The position numbers and the translations under genes are program-made. The notes beneath the pieces are model-generated. The model ran no database searches. It saw only the letters and a program-made list of their open reading frames with translations, and was not told where the DNA came from. From G963676655 sp963676655 (GTDB lineage Bacteria; Verrucomicrobiota; Lentisphaeria; Victivallales; Victivallaceae), in NCBI GenBank assembly GCA_963676655.2, contig CAXXKX010000004.1:682001-746000 (forward strand): a stretch of 64,000 nt of DNA, in the 5' to 3' direction. Positions 34,443 to 44,165 of the stretch are shown here, piece by piece (within the stretch, counting starts at the first letter, position 1; every line of letters starts with the position of its first letter).

Positions 34443-35960
34443 ATGATCTTCATGAACAAACAGGCCGGACTTGTTGTCGATCCGGAAAAAACACTGAAAA
34501 TCATCGGAGACTACGACGTTTTGGTTGTAGGAGCCGGTATGGCCGGAACCGGCGCGGCGATTGCCGCGGCCAGAGCCGGATGCAAAACTATGCTCCTGGA
34601 ACGTGAAACCGCGTTGGGTGGTTTGGCTACAATCGGATTGGTCAATATTCCGCTTGACGCCGCATCCGGCGTAGCCAAAGATATGCTTGGCAGGCTTAAA
34701 GAGGTTAATGGCGAATGGCATCGGAACACTGATCCGGAGAAGCACAAGCTGGTTTTGGACCGGATGGTGCTGGAAGCCGGATGTGATTTGCTGTTGCACT
34801 GTTATGTGGTTGACGCGATAGTGGAGGGCGATAAGATTGTCGGGGTTGTCGTAGAGAGCAAATCCGGGCGGCAGGTTATTACCGCCAAACGGATAATCGA
34901 TTGTTCAGGGGATGCCGATGCCGCATATTTTGCTGGCTGCGACTACCTTGCCGGGCGTCCGGAAGACGGCAAGCATCAGGCGTGTTCGCTTGAATTCAGA
35001 CTTGGCGGGGTGAACTGGGATCAGTACGTGAATTCAGACTTGAAAAAGAATGATCCGCGCTGGGAAAAAGCTATAACCAATAGTCTTGAAACCGGGGAAC
35101 TGGCCTATGAAGTTGACAATCATTTGAACTGGATGACCCATGTTCCGGGGCGCCCCGAACATTGTGTCAAAGATGAAGTAAGCATCTGCTTTGCCCACTC
35201 CCGCAACTGCAAGCCTCTGGATACACGAGACCTGACCCGTATGTATCTTGAAGGCCGGGAACAGGCCGATATGCTGTCAAAATTCATTAAAAAGAACATC
35301 ACCGGATTTGAGGACAGCTATTTGATCGATACCGCTCCGCTGCTTGGAGTACGCGAATCGCGGCGGGTCATTGGCGAATACGTTCTCGATGTCAAAGACC
35401 TGGCTCAAAGTAGAAACTTTGACGACGTGATAAGTATTTCAAATCATGGATACGATTTGCACAATCCTGACGGTCCGGGCAATATCAAATGGGCCAAAAT
35501 GGAACACGGCGGCAAATCTTTTTATGGTATCTTCAGCTATGTCGGTTACGGTTCAAGTTGGATGCCGCCCGGCGGCGCGGACGCGCTGTGCGACGGTTAT
35601 GGTCGCGGCGGCGATGATATGAGTTTCCCGGATATTCCATATTACGATATCCCGTATCGCTCTCTTGTTCCGGTCAAGATGGAAAATCTGCTGGTGGCCG
35701 GACGCTGTCTTTCCGCCGACTTTATGGCGCAGTCCGGTATTCGCCTTGTTGTTACCTGTATGAACACCGGCGAAGCGGCCGGCGCGGCGGCGGCTTTATC
35801 CCTTAAGCATAATATCGCGGTCAGAGAAGTCAATCGGGTTGAACTGCAAACGACCCTTCTGGAAAATGGCGCGAACCTCGGGCAGCGTTTCAGGCGCATT
35901 CCCGGTTTAGCCGACAAATACGCTCCGAAAGAAAACGCGAATACCTATCATGAGTCATAA
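34443..35960 (+). CDS. FAD-dependent oxidoreductase (FAD_oxidored type)
   Basis: The 505-residue protein begins with the dinucleotide site VLVVGAGMAGTGAAIAAARAG and continues with LLERETALGGLATIGLVNIP, RIIDCSGDADAAYFAG, RRVIGEYVL and, near the C-terminus, NLLVAGRCLSADFMAQSG. That layout is typical of flavoproteins related to a putative hydrogenase/xanthan-lyase FAD domain. The ATG at 34443 is chosen because AAAGGTGG lies 6 bases upstream. With the ferredoxin it probably forms a redox pair acting on a hydroxy-acid or sugar-like substrate under IclR control. A strong terminator follows. Confidence 0.82.
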   Translation: MIFMNKQAGLVVDPEKTLKIIGDYDVLVVGAGMAGTGAAIAAARAGCKTMLLERETALGGLATIGLVNIPLDAASGVAKDMLGRLKEVNGEWHRNTDPEKHKLVLDRMVLEAGCDLLLHCYVVDAIVEGDKIVGVVVESKSGRQVITAKRIIDCSGDADAAYFAGCDYLAGRPEDGKHQACSLEFRLGGVNWDQYVNSDLKKNDPRWEKAITNSLETGELAYEVDNHLNWMTHVPGRPEHCVKDEVSICFAHSRNCKPLDTRDLTRMYLEGREQADMLSKFIKKNITGFEDSYLIDTAPLLGVRESRRVIGEYVLDVKDLAQSRNFDDVISISNHGYDLHNPDGPGNIKWAKMEHGGKSFYGIFSYVGYGSSWMPPGGADALCDGYGRGGDDMSFPDIPYYDIPYRSLVPVKMENLLVAGRCLSADFMAQSGIRLVVTCMNTGEAAGAAAALSLKHNIAVREVNRVELQTTLLENGANLGQRFRRIPGLADKYAPKENANTYHES

Positions 35961-35993
35961 TATTTTTTGACTTGATACTGTTCGATTACGAAG

Positions 35994-36032
35994 ATCCCGG
36001 CTTGCGCAATTTCGCGAAAGCCGGGATTTTTT
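35994..36032 (+). terminator. Rho-independent terminator after the FAD oxidoreductase
   Basis: ATCCCGGCTT and AAGCCGGGAT form a 10-bp perfect stem with a GCGCAATTTCGCGA loop, followed by TTTTT. It also lies at the 3' end of the convergent PIG-L gene, but the T-run suits the plus strand. Confidence 0.85.
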
Positions 36033-36089
36033 AGATTGTTGAATGGGAAAATTCAACCTGGTCAGGGATGATCCATCTTACGGGGCAGT

Positions 36090-37064
36090 TTATTTCGCGG
36101 CCATCACGTCCCAGGCCGCCGGATCTTCGGATTCGCGTCTGCTGCTTAATTTGCGCCGTTTTTCCTTATACTCCTCAAAGGTGTTATCCTGGCTGTAAAG
36201 AAATTCGACGGTGTCTTTGCGATGAGCTTCGCTTTGATCGGCGGTTCTTCTTCTGAACTCTGAAAGCGGCAGTTTCCGGTACACTTCCGGGTAGGCGACA
36301 ATAAACGGTTCGGCATAAGGTACCTGTACCGCCATTCCGGCGCTGCCTTCAACAGTCTCGATGCGTTTAACGGCGCTGCGCCCGTCATACTGCTGGCTGG
36401 TCATGCAATCGAGTGCTTTCACCTTCAAGTGAATAACATCGGAGACGTCTATATAGACCGTGCAGTTACGGCTGAATTCCGTGTACAGCGCGCCGCCGCC
36501 GTGGAAACTGGAAGGGAAGCCCATGAAATATATCTGGGCGGCGCAGAAAGGCGGCCTTTTATCTCCCGGGTCGACTGTGTTGGCCACCCAGGACGCGTGC
36601 AGGACCGCCTGTCCGGTAATCGCGTGCTGATCCGCAAAACCGCCATTGTCATAAGGATAATGGGTAATAATAATGTCCGGGCGGACATCGCGGATGATTC
36701 TGGCGATAGAGCGTACAAGGTCCGGGTTTAGCATGACTATTTCATCGTCCATGTCGATAAAACGAACTTCATTTATGCCCATTATCGCACAGGCGTTGCG
36801 TACTTCCTGACGCTTGACTTCGGACCGTTCCTCCATTAGTTTTTCCAGTTTTTCTCCCTGGGGGACTTCCTCACTTTTGCGCATTTCGTCAGATATGACT
36901 ACATCATGAATACGGGCGCCATGAGTCAGGACGAGGCCGACGACACGGTCGCCGTCAAGGGAGTGGTGGTAGCATGTTCCGCCGGCGTTGTCGAAGACGT
37001 CGGCCGGATGCCCGCCGACGACAAGAATTGTTAAAGGGTCTTTTTTTGCATTAGTTTCAGACAT
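36090..37064 (-). CDS. PIG-L-family deacetylase
   Basis: The 324-residue protein resembles zinc-dependent N-acetylglucosaminyl deacetylases of the LmbE/PIG-L family. The usual HPDD motif appears as GGHPADVFDNAGG (H at about 19, D at about 22), and the third ligand region is ITHYPYDNGGFADQHAITG. AP in place of a second D is a small departure. It is the last gene of the long minus-strand run beginning at the SSF transporter, 2 bp after the preceding stop, and would de-acetylate a sugar released by that locus (inference). Confidence 0.8.
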   Translation of the reverse strand: MSETNAKKDPLTILVVGGHPADVFDNAGGTCYHHSLDGDRVVGLVLTHGARIHDVVISDEMRKSEEVPQGEKLEKLMEERSEVKRQEVRNACAIMGINEVRFIDMDDEIVMLNPDLVRSIARIIRDVRPDIIITHYPYDNGGFADQHAITGQAVLHASWVANTVDPGDKRPPFCAAQIYFMGFPSSFHGGGALYTEFSRNCTVYIDVSDVIHLKVKALDCMTSQQYDGRSAVKRIETVEGSAGMAVQVPYAEPFIVAYPEVYRKLPLSEFRRRTADQSEAHRKDTVEFLYSQDNTFEEYKEKRRKLSSRRESEDPAAWDVMAAK

Positions 37065-37066
37065 GA

Positions 37067-39934
37067 TTATTTCTCCTTGTTAAAGAATGGGTTGCTTACT
37101 TGATAATTAAAGTCGGTTAGATAGCAGTCAGCTCCCTGCTGCCCTCCCGGAAACATGAAAATACAATTGTATTCTTTATATTTGACGTCGGTGGTCAGGG
37201 ACTGGTCTTTGACAATTTCATGCCATGAACCGTCTTGTCCTTTGACCCGGGCGGAATAAATATTTTTATCGTAATCAGCGTCCAGCTCAAAACGGTACCA
37301 TTGTCCCGGTTCAACCCGGATATCGCTCCGGGTAAAGCCCTTTTTGGCATTGCCGTAAGCAACTTTGTCAGGCGAGATCATCAGCATCAGATTGCCGTCG
37401 TAAGTGTTGGAGGAGCAGATTCGTATCAGGCACTGTGAGCTTTTTTGTTCGAGCCAGACCGAAAAAGCGATTTTGGCTTTGCCGCTGCTGATCCGGGATT
37501 TAGCTCTCATGACATAAGGAACGCCTTTGGCTCCAGCTGATTTTTTCAGGGTCAGCAACAGCGCTTTTTTGCCATGCGCCTCGACGATCCGGCAGGGAAA
37601 GCTTGCCGGCGCGGCCGCCGGAGCGATATTGCGCCACAAGCCTTCTTCGGGACGTTTCCAGTCCACCCATTCGCCGTTTTTATTCGGCTTGAATCCTTTG
37701 GCGAAATTCTGAACTATATACGGCTGGTATTCGCTCTCGCTGATCTTGGATACATTTACTTTTGGATATTTTCCTTTGCGAGGGTACATGGCATACGCCG
37801 CCGCCAGTTGTTTATCCGAAATCAGGTGATGTTTCCAGCCGTCAATGTGGATATACAAAACCTGCCAGGCCAATTGCGCCAGACGCAGGCCGTGGTCGCC
37901 GCGCAGACAGCGTTTGAGAAAGTTTTCTCCCCGGGGCCCCATGGCTTGAAGCGCCATTCCGATCGGCCGCCAGCCCCAATCGGCATCCGCGACATTTTTG
38001 TCCGCATATGCCAGGAACAACTGCTTGAGTTTTTTGAATACCTGACTTTGAAATGAATTAAGACTGGTGCCGCTTGCCGGAACTATCTGGGAAAGCTTGA
38101 TTGCCGCGCAGGAGCGAACCGTCGGTTCAGGATCATTCAGCATCCGCAGCAGCATCTGCTGGATTGCCGGCTGCCGGTAATAGAGCATTGCGTTGACCAG
38201 GGCAAAACGCACTTCACGAGACGGGTCTTTTTCCAGTTTGAGCAAATCAGGAACCAGTTCCGGGCGCGGACCAGAACCTCTGAGCGCGATCAGGACAAAG
38301 GTTTTAACTTTTGGGGATGAATGTTGCAAGCCCTGACGGAGAAATTTGATTTTATCCCGGGGCAGGGTGCACAAAGGGCCGGGCGGAAAGACATACCACA
38401 TAGGATTATTGGCGTATTTGGCCACTGCGGTAAACAGCGTGTCGAAATCCGCCTGGTCCCGGGCGATTGTACCAAGGGTTTGCACTGCCGCCGCCCGATT
38501 GACATTTTCCGGGTCGTCAAGGCATTTTTTGACGGCATTGCGTACTTTGTCATTGGTCAGCTCAGGTTTGTTTTTACCCAGCTGGTAAATGGAACGCAGT
38601 GCGCGCCGTCTTACCAGCATGCTTTTGTCGCCGGTCGCGGCGGCCAGCTTATCCATATCGGGTTTAATTTTGCCGAGCCCCATCTGGTGAATAGCGCCGC
38701 GTTTTTCCGAATTTGAGCCGGTGAGGATTTTGTCGCCGCTTAATTTGCCTGTTGCCCCGCATTCCATTTCTTCATAGCTGCCGCTGCCCATGCGGAAGCC
38801 TTTACCGCATGCCAGGGGGCGGATCGCGGGAGGCAGTTTGCCGCTGCTGAACAGGCCGACTTCAATCGGGCGTGTGCCGATATACTTGCGCATCATTTTT
38901 GCCGTGTTGACCGGACTGCCGTGGATATAGCTGAACAGTTGGTCCACAATACCGTCGTCGACCCATTTCCGCCAGTTCATGGTGATGCGTCCGGAAATAA
39001 TTGTATCCGGACTGGCCAGCCAGCATTGTGGAAGTCCCGGATTTTTGGCGTCGATAAACACTCCCAGTTTGATCCCCTCTTTTTTCAGCGCGGCGTGCAG
39101 TTCGCGAAGGAACTCGGTAACATATTCACCGCGGAGATCAGCCAGTTTTTGTTTGTCGTAGGGTTGTGTCCGGATATCCACTCCATAGCGTTTTTTGTAT
39201 TCCTTGACAATCGGCTCATTAAAGCCGAACTCGTCATTGTTGATCAGGCCGAAATTCTCATTATATGTATGGAAGATCAACCCGTCCAGTTTACAAAGCT
39301 TTGCGATGCGGACAAAATGTTTGACCATGGCCTTGCGCGCTTCCGGGTAGGCAAACGACAACGGGCCGGGCATGCGTCTTATTCCCGCACGGTCGACGGG
39401 AATCCATTCCGGATGATTGACTCGCAGAGGGTGTTCAACCACCAGTGGGCCGCCGCCTTTGCCGGAGTCAATGTCCGCGCCGCAGCCGAAATTGAACAGC
39501 GGGGCTACTCCCCATGCTTCCATTCCCAGTTCTCTGGTGATTTCCGATGATTTTGCCGCAAGCTGCTTGTCGATCATCAGTTCATGCAGATACCTGACGA
39601 AGTTGTTGTAGTGGAAATTCCATTCCCGCGGAACGGATTCGCCGATTTGCACAACCTCGGGAGTGCGCCAGTAAATACGGTTCACATTATACTGATTTTT
39701 CAGGATCGTCAGCATTTCGCGAATGGCGGTAGCTGAGTCAATCGGCTGAGAAGTTAACAGTAATTCATTGTCGCCGTTGGAATAATAGATGCCGAAATTT
39801 TCACCGGCTTTTTTATCTGCCGGAGCTACCCATCGCTTGTCCGGAATGTCGCCTCCGGCCGCGAAGGCCGCAATGGCGGTCAGACCGATGGTAATCGCGA
39901 GAGGTGCCTTTATCCGAATGTTCTTCAGATTCAT
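37067..39934 (-). CDS. Very large secreted protein: glycosidase-like barrel, HEAT repeats, LamG-like domain
   Basis: The 955-residue product starts at 39934, where CAGGAG precedes the ATG and a signal peptide begins (IKAPLAITIGLTAIAAFAAGG). Residues about 40-390 look like a GHL10/GH42-type TIM barrel (NQYNVNRIYWRTPEVV, KLDGLIFHTYNENFG). Residues about 420-640 are HEAT-like alpha repeats (LVRRRALRSIYQLGK, NRAAAVQTLGTIA, PTVRSCAAIKLSQI). The C-terminus is a beta-sandwich (IAFSVWLEQKSSQCLIRI, WYRFELDADYDKNIYSA). The fusion of these three parts is unusual. The frame extends 36 codons upstream, but those overlap the neighbour. Confidence 0.65.
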   Translation of the reverse strand: MNLKNIRIKAPLAITIGLTAIAAFAAGGDIPDKRWVAPADKKAGENFGIYYSNGDNELLLTSQPIDSATAIREMLTILKNQYNVNRIYWRTPEVVQIGESVPREWNFHYNNFVRYLHELMIDKQLAAKSSEITRELGMEAWGVAPLFNFGCGADIDSGKGGGPLVVEHPLRVNHPEWIPVDRAGIRRMPGPLSFAYPEARKAMVKHFVRIAKLCKLDGLIFHTYNENFGLINNDEFGFNEPIVKEYKKRYGVDIRTQPYDKQKLADLRGEYVTEFLRELHAALKKEGIKLGVFIDAKNPGLPQCWLASPDTIISGRITMNWRKWVDDGIVDQLFSYIHGSPVNTAKMMRKYIGTRPIEVGLFSSGKLPPAIRPLACGKGFRMGSGSYEEMECGATGKLSGDKILTGSNSEKRGAIHQMGLGKIKPDMDKLAAATGDKSMLVRRRALRSIYQLGKNKPELTNDKVRNAVKKCLDDPENVNRAAAVQTLGTIARDQADFDTLFTAVAKYANNPMWYVFPPGPLCTLPRDKIKFLRQGLQHSSPKVKTFVLIALRGSGPRPELVPDLLKLEKDPSREVRFALVNAMLYYRQPAIQQMLLRMLNDPEPTVRSCAAIKLSQIVPASGTSLNSFQSQVFKKLKQLFLAYADKNVADADWGWRPIGMALQAMGPRGENFLKRCLRGDHGLRLAQLAWQVLYIHIDGWKHHLISDKQLAAAYAMYPRKGKYPKVNVSKISESEYQPYIVQNFAKGFKPNKNGEWVDWKRPEEGLWRNIAPAAAPASFPCRIVEAHGKKALLLTLKKSAGAKGVPYVMRAKSRISSGKAKIAFSVWLEQKSSQCLIRICSSNTYDGNLMLMISPDKVAYGNAKKGFTRSDIRVEPGQWYRFELDADYDKNIYSARVKGQDGSWHEIVKDQSLTTDVKYKEYNCIFMFPGGQQGADCYLTDFNYQVSNPFFNKEK

Positions 39935-39962
39935 TAAATACTCCTGTCTTTTAGGAAAGAGT

Positions 39963-42900
39963 TTATCGTGCGATACTGATTCCCAGTATCCCGATGATGA
40001 TTTCATTTGCGACCGCTTCAACCGACACTGCTGCAAGTTCACGGTTTCTATCCAGCTTTATCCGCTGAACAATTCCGTGATTGCAATTGCTGAAATAAAC
40101 GGTTTCGTTTTCAGTCTGCAAAGCCGGCTGCAGCCAGTCGTCGAAATTCAGCGGATTCACCAGTTTGACTTCTTCCCGGTCGCCATTCTGGTATCTGACT
40201 TGAATTTCGGCGTTGACCACGTAGCTCTGCATTGCGTTGGTTGAGCCGATCATAAGAATCGCCAGTTCCGAGGCTTTTCCATCCAGGGGAATTTCCAGGC
40301 GTGAATGAAAATTCTCCCAGATCGAGGCGCAGGCCAGATTCCCGCCGCTTTCCGGCGTGGAGAATCCGATTCCCGAAGGTGTTCGGAAAATTCCGCCGCA
40401 CCGCCTCAGAGTGCTGTCGTCAACTTCTATTTTATTGTGTCCGTGATGGTTCCATTCCCAGGCGTACCGGCCATTCAGCCGGGAGCCGATTGAATAGCCT
40501 TCCGGTCTTGGATCGCGGTATTCCAGAGTATGGATACGATCAGTTGAACAGTTAAAATATGCAGAAATATCCAAAGGTGTGAAATCTCCCGGATTCGCCG
40601 GTTTTTCCACCGGCGTCATCAGAGATGTTATTGTTGGCAGTACAGTAAAAACAACGCTCTTCCAGGCTGAATATTCCCCGGCCGTTATCAGGATGAACAG
40701 CGTATAATTACCTGCTTTTTCCGGAACCTTGCCCGCGATTCTGCCGCCAGACGCACCAGGGATATCAAAGGCTCCGGCAGCGTCGCGCCATTCCATAATG
40801 TTACCGCGGTCGAACTCAATAACGAATTCATTTCCCTGAACGACTTTTAAATTGTCTGATGGTAATTCCGGTAATGCGCAGCCGCCGTGGTTTACCTGTA
40901 AATGAAGGCGGCCGGAAATTCCGGTTTCCACAACCATGTAGCAGTTGTCGATTGCCGGTTTAAGTTCATATTCTACTGGTTCCCCGTTTAAAAATACCGA
41001 CTCAAGTCCGGTTGATCTTAACGGGATTTTGAATTTTTTAATGGCCCCGTTTTCTGTATAAAAACAGAAATTATCTTCGCTGCCGTTGCGATAGTAGTCA
41101 AGCGATGCGTCCGGCAGACGGCAATTAGCGTGGGTCCATTCGTCCGGGAAGCCGGGAGCGATTTCAATAAAATCGTCAAGCATCTTGAACCTGATACCGT
41201 AAAGCCCTTCCGCGATCAGTCGCAGATACATGCTGGTTACATCTGAAAAGTCCAAGTCGCCGATATCACTTGCGCCGTTTCCAACCAGGATGTGATTCAG
41301 GCAGCCCGGATATCTGCTGTTGAAAAACGCGTCGGTAAGGCCTTGCAGCAGTTCGAATGCCGGTTCTTTGAGGCCGAGCTGGAAATATACCAGCGCAAGG
41401 TGAATATTTTCAGCCGGAAACAGGCCGCAGGTCGAATATTTTTTGGGATACCAGTTGGAGGAGTAAAACAGCTTGCCGTTGTTCGCGGTTGTTTCATGAC
41501 GCAGTTGTTTTTCCAAATATTTGAACATTTGAGCGGCCTGGAACATATCCGCCACTCCGCAGTCGATTGCGAGATAGATGGTGGAAAGCTCCGGTTCCGG
41601 GTGCAGCAGTTGATTGCCGACGGTGTCTATGTATTCGGCGAAAACGCCTTTTTCCGGCAGCCATAATTTGTCGTTGACCGCCGCGAATATTTTTGCCGCC
41701 CGCTGTTTAAACTTTTCGTTTGGCAGTTCAAGATCAGCCGCGATTTTCGCCAGCGCCGAATTGGCGCGGTAATTATAAAAACTTGACTGGGCGCAACCGC
41801 CGCCGTTGTAGGCATGTCCATCGGAGATCCAGGTGTTCAAGAAGTTCTGGAAAAGGCCGTCGCCGTCAGGATCAAGTATCCGTTCTTCCCAATCCAGTAC
41901 GCCGGTTAGCGCGGTAAATATTTCTCTCGCCAGCTCCCGGTCTCCGGTCCAATCTAAATGGTGCAGGAGCATGTCCATTCCGACTTCCTGCATATTGTAA
42001 ATATCATTACCGCCGAGGATGCAGGGAATAAAGCCGGTGCTGTTGCGGATCTGATGATATTGCGTTCCCTCGTGATCCAGGTCGGGACGGTCGTTACCGT
42101 CGTACCAGACTTGTTCCGGACCGGGCGCGCTGTCCGGAATTTCCGCGATATGGGACCTGATAGCCTTGGCTACTCTTTCGTGCCAGCCGACAACGGTGGG
42201 CCCGTACCAGCTTCTCCAGCCCAGATACGGCGCATGGTAACCGTGAGCTCCATGACAGAACGTGTTTTTGTGCCATGACGCGTCAATTGCCAGTACGGTT
42301 GGCGCCACTGTCTGGTTGAGCATGGAATTCGGGGTGTTGACCGCAATGCAGGCATGTTTCTGCCGGATCCGGCGTTTCAATTCGGAAACCGGATTGTCAT
42401 GTTTCAGCCACTGTTCCAGCGCGTTTTCGCGGTCGTTTTGGATAACAACCAGAAAGCCGTCCAGAGTTTCACCGGCATTGATAACTGAAGATATTTTTAC
42501 GGTCTGCAAGGCGCCTTCTTCAGCCTTTGTTCCGATAAACATGCCGGGCGGTTCGCTTTGCATTGCCGCCGCATCTCCAATTTCGGTTTGAACCGGAAAG
42601 CTTGCGCCGATACTGATCGTCCGGCCCTGTTCGTCTTTGATCAATGCCCGGTTTTCGCCGCACTCGACGGCGTTGCCCCGGCAGTCGGAGGCCGTGAAGT
42701 TGCGCTTGGACTCCTCGTAATACTCGAAACGACCGATAAAGCCAGTTATGCCACCCATGCCTGCACAGAAAATTACTCTTTGATTGGTCTTGATCCGGTA
42801 ATGGACCAGAAAGCCGTTTTTCGGCAGCAGCGGGAACGCCTGAATCTCCACTTTTACATCCGGGAACCATGGGGAAAATTGACTCAGACGGTATTCCATC

Positions 42901-43241
42901 CAGCCGTTGCGGAAAATCGCTTCAATATCCGCGCATTGATGAAACCAGCGAGAGGAGGTGTCTATGTCACTGCTGTAGAAATGCGGGTTTTTCCCGCCGG
43001 GAGTAAGCGCCAGTCCGCTCATCAGGGTGCCGCATTTGGAATAATGGCAGGCGGTATGTTTTGAGTAATCGCTTACCGCGCCCATGAACAGCGGGGCGTC
43101 CCCGGCAAAAGTGAAATATTTCTCGGGCAGATCGTCATTGGCATGTGAACCGTAGAGCGTCCGGTTGAATATTTCCCGGCTGCCGCTGATTGCGTACCCG
43201 TTGTCAGCCAACTGGTAATGGGTTGTTTTAGATGATTGCAT
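39963..43241 (-). CDS. Large glycosidase-like protein with (alpha/alpha)6 barrel
   Basis: The 1092-residue protein lacks a signal peptide. After a beta-sandwich N-terminal part (about 1-300) comes an alpha-barrel resembling six-hairpin glycosidases such as GH78 or DUF4450 proteins: AYNGGGCAQSSFYNYRANSAL, CGLFPAENIHLALVYFQLG, DVTSMYLRLIAEGLYGI. C-terminal sandwiches run from about 740 onward. Candidate acids lie in YDGNDRPDLDHEGTQYHQ and DPDGDGLFQNF. It is 28 bp from the 955-aa gene and 23 bp from the amidohydrolase, within one transcript. An alpha-rhamnosidase or similar exo-activity is plausible, not proven. Confidence 0.6.
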   Translation of the reverse strand: MQSSKTTHYQLADNGYAISGSREIFNRTLYGSHANDDLPEKYFTFAGDAPLFMGAVSDYSKHTACHYSKCGTLMSGLALTPGGKNPHFYSSDIDTSSRWFHQCADIEAIFRNGWMEYRLSQFSPWFPDVKVEIQAFPLLPKNGFLVHYRIKTNQRVIFCAGMGGITGFIGRFEYYEESKRNFTASDCRGNAVECGENRALIKDEQGRTISIGASFPVQTEIGDAAAMQSEPPGMFIGTKAEEGALQTVKISSVINAGETLDGFLVVIQNDRENALEQWLKHDNPVSELKRRIRQKHACIAVNTPNSMLNQTVAPTVLAIDASWHKNTFCHGAHGYHAPYLGWRSWYGPTVVGWHERVAKAIRSHIAEIPDSAPGPEQVWYDGNDRPDLDHEGTQYHQIRNSTGFIPCILGGNDIYNMQEVGMDMLLHHLDWTGDRELAREIFTALTGVLDWEERILDPDGDGLFQNFLNTWISDGHAYNGGGCAQSSFYNYRANSALAKIAADLELPNEKFKQRAAKIFAAVNDKLWLPEKGVFAEYIDTVGNQLLHPEPELSTIYLAIDCGVADMFQAAQMFKYLEKQLRHETTANNGKLFYSSNWYPKKYSTCGLFPAENIHLALVYFQLGLKEPAFELLQGLTDAFFNSRYPGCLNHILVGNGASDIGDLDFSDVTSMYLRLIAEGLYGIRFKMLDDFIEIAPGFPDEWTHANCRLPDASLDYYRNGSEDNFCFYTENGAIKKFKIPLRSTGLESVFLNGEPVEYELKPAIDNCYMVVETGISGRLHLQVNHGGCALPELPSDNLKVVQGNEFVIEFDRGNIMEWRDAAGAFDIPGASGGRIAGKVPEKAGNYTLFILITAGEYSAWKSVVFTVLPTITSLMTPVEKPANPGDFTPLDISAYFNCSTDRIHTLEYRDPRPEGYSIGSRLNGRYAWEWNHHGHNKIEVDDSTLRRCGGIFRTPSGIGFSTPESGGNLACASIWENFHSRLEIPLDGKASELAILMIGSTNAMQSYVVNAEIQVRYQNGDREEVKLVNPLNFDDWLQPALQTENETVYFSNCNHGIVQRIKLDRNRELAAVSVEAVANEIIIGILGISIAR

Positions 43242-43264
43242 AGTCCGGATAATTTATTAAAATA

Positions 43265-44158
43265 TTACAGGTTAAAGAATTTTATGGCGTTTTCCCTGCT
43301 GATTTTGTCAAAAACAGTCTGGCTGATTTTGTCCTGATCTCGCCAGTCAAGCAGGATTTCCATTGTGCTGAAACGCTGTCCGATACAGCAAAAATCGGTA
43401 CCGAAAAACAGTTTATCCTGAAATTCATCAAGGAAACGGGGACCATATTCATGATCGCAGCCCAATGATATCGCGGCATCTGAGAGTTCCCCGTAAAGAT
43501 TCGGATAACAGCGCAAAAGTTTTGGCACTACGCCTTCTTCGCTAATCGGACCCGAAGGCGGAATGAACCCGACTTGTTGACCGTCGGGCCGGAATGCGGT
43601 TTTCCGCCGGGCCGGGGTTTCAAGAAGTCCTACTTCGGCCCAGAAGGCCATGCCGTGCCCCAATATATTCAGTTTTGGAAAACGCTGCAGCGTATGCTCC
43701 AATTGCGGCATTCCCGGCTCATCGTACAACCCGAAATCGCCGCTGATCCGGTCGGAACCGTCAAAGGTCACCGGCAAGCCGACTTCCTGGGCATGTTTGA
43801 ACAAATTCTGCACCATCGGGTCCATGAACGAAAGATTAGGCATTATTTCCCCGACACCCCGACAGCCTTTGTCTTTGTAATAACCTAAGACCCGGTCAAG
43901 CGGGGCGTCGGCTGAATTGGTCAGCGCCCGCGGATCAAGATTGCAGAAGGCAAACAGGCGTTCAGGATATTGTTCACACATTTCCAGAATGTCCTCGTTT
44001 GACTGCGGCAGGTAAATCTCCGGGCTGACGACCGGCAGCAATATGCCTTTTTCAATTCCGTGCTGATCATAGCGTTCAATAATTTGCTCTACCGTGGGGA
44101 ACTGCGTGACAAACGGCGTCGGCCGACGGTAGGCATGAGCATGAATGTCGATAAACAT
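43265..44158 (-). CDS. Amidohydrolase-family TIM-barrel hydrolase
   Basis: The 297-residue protein belongs to the amidohydrolase-2 type: the metal pair HAHAYRR near the N-terminus, GCRGVGEIMPNLSFMDP, LPVTFDGS, LNILGHGMAFWAEV and FGTDFCCIG as the final Asp motif. Family members act as lactonases or decarboxylases, which suits hydrolysis of a sugar lactone in this locus. It lies between a GntR/LacI regulator (7 bp) and a large glycosidase-like gene (23 bp). Confidence 0.8.
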   Translation of the reverse strand: MFIDIHAHAYRRPTPFVTQFPTVEQIIERYDQHGIEKGILLPVVSPEIYLPQSNEDILEMCEQYPERLFAFCNLDPRALTNSADAPLDRVLGYYKDKGCRGVGEIMPNLSFMDPMVQNLFKHAQEVGLPVTFDGSDRISGDFGLYDEPGMPQLEHTLQRFPKLNILGHGMAFWAEVGLLETPARRKTAFRPDGQQVGFIPPSGPISEEGVVPKLLRCYPNLYGELSDAAISLGCDHEYGPRFLDEFQDKLFFGTDFCCIGQRFSTMEILLDWRDQDKISQTVFDKISRENAIKFFNL

Positions 44159-44165
44159 GAGGACT

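Noticed and set aside
37067..40042. Upstream start at 40042 for the 955-aa protein
   Set aside because: The ATG at 39934 has CAGGAG and opens directly into a signal peptide, while the extra 36 residues overlap the neighbouring gene.
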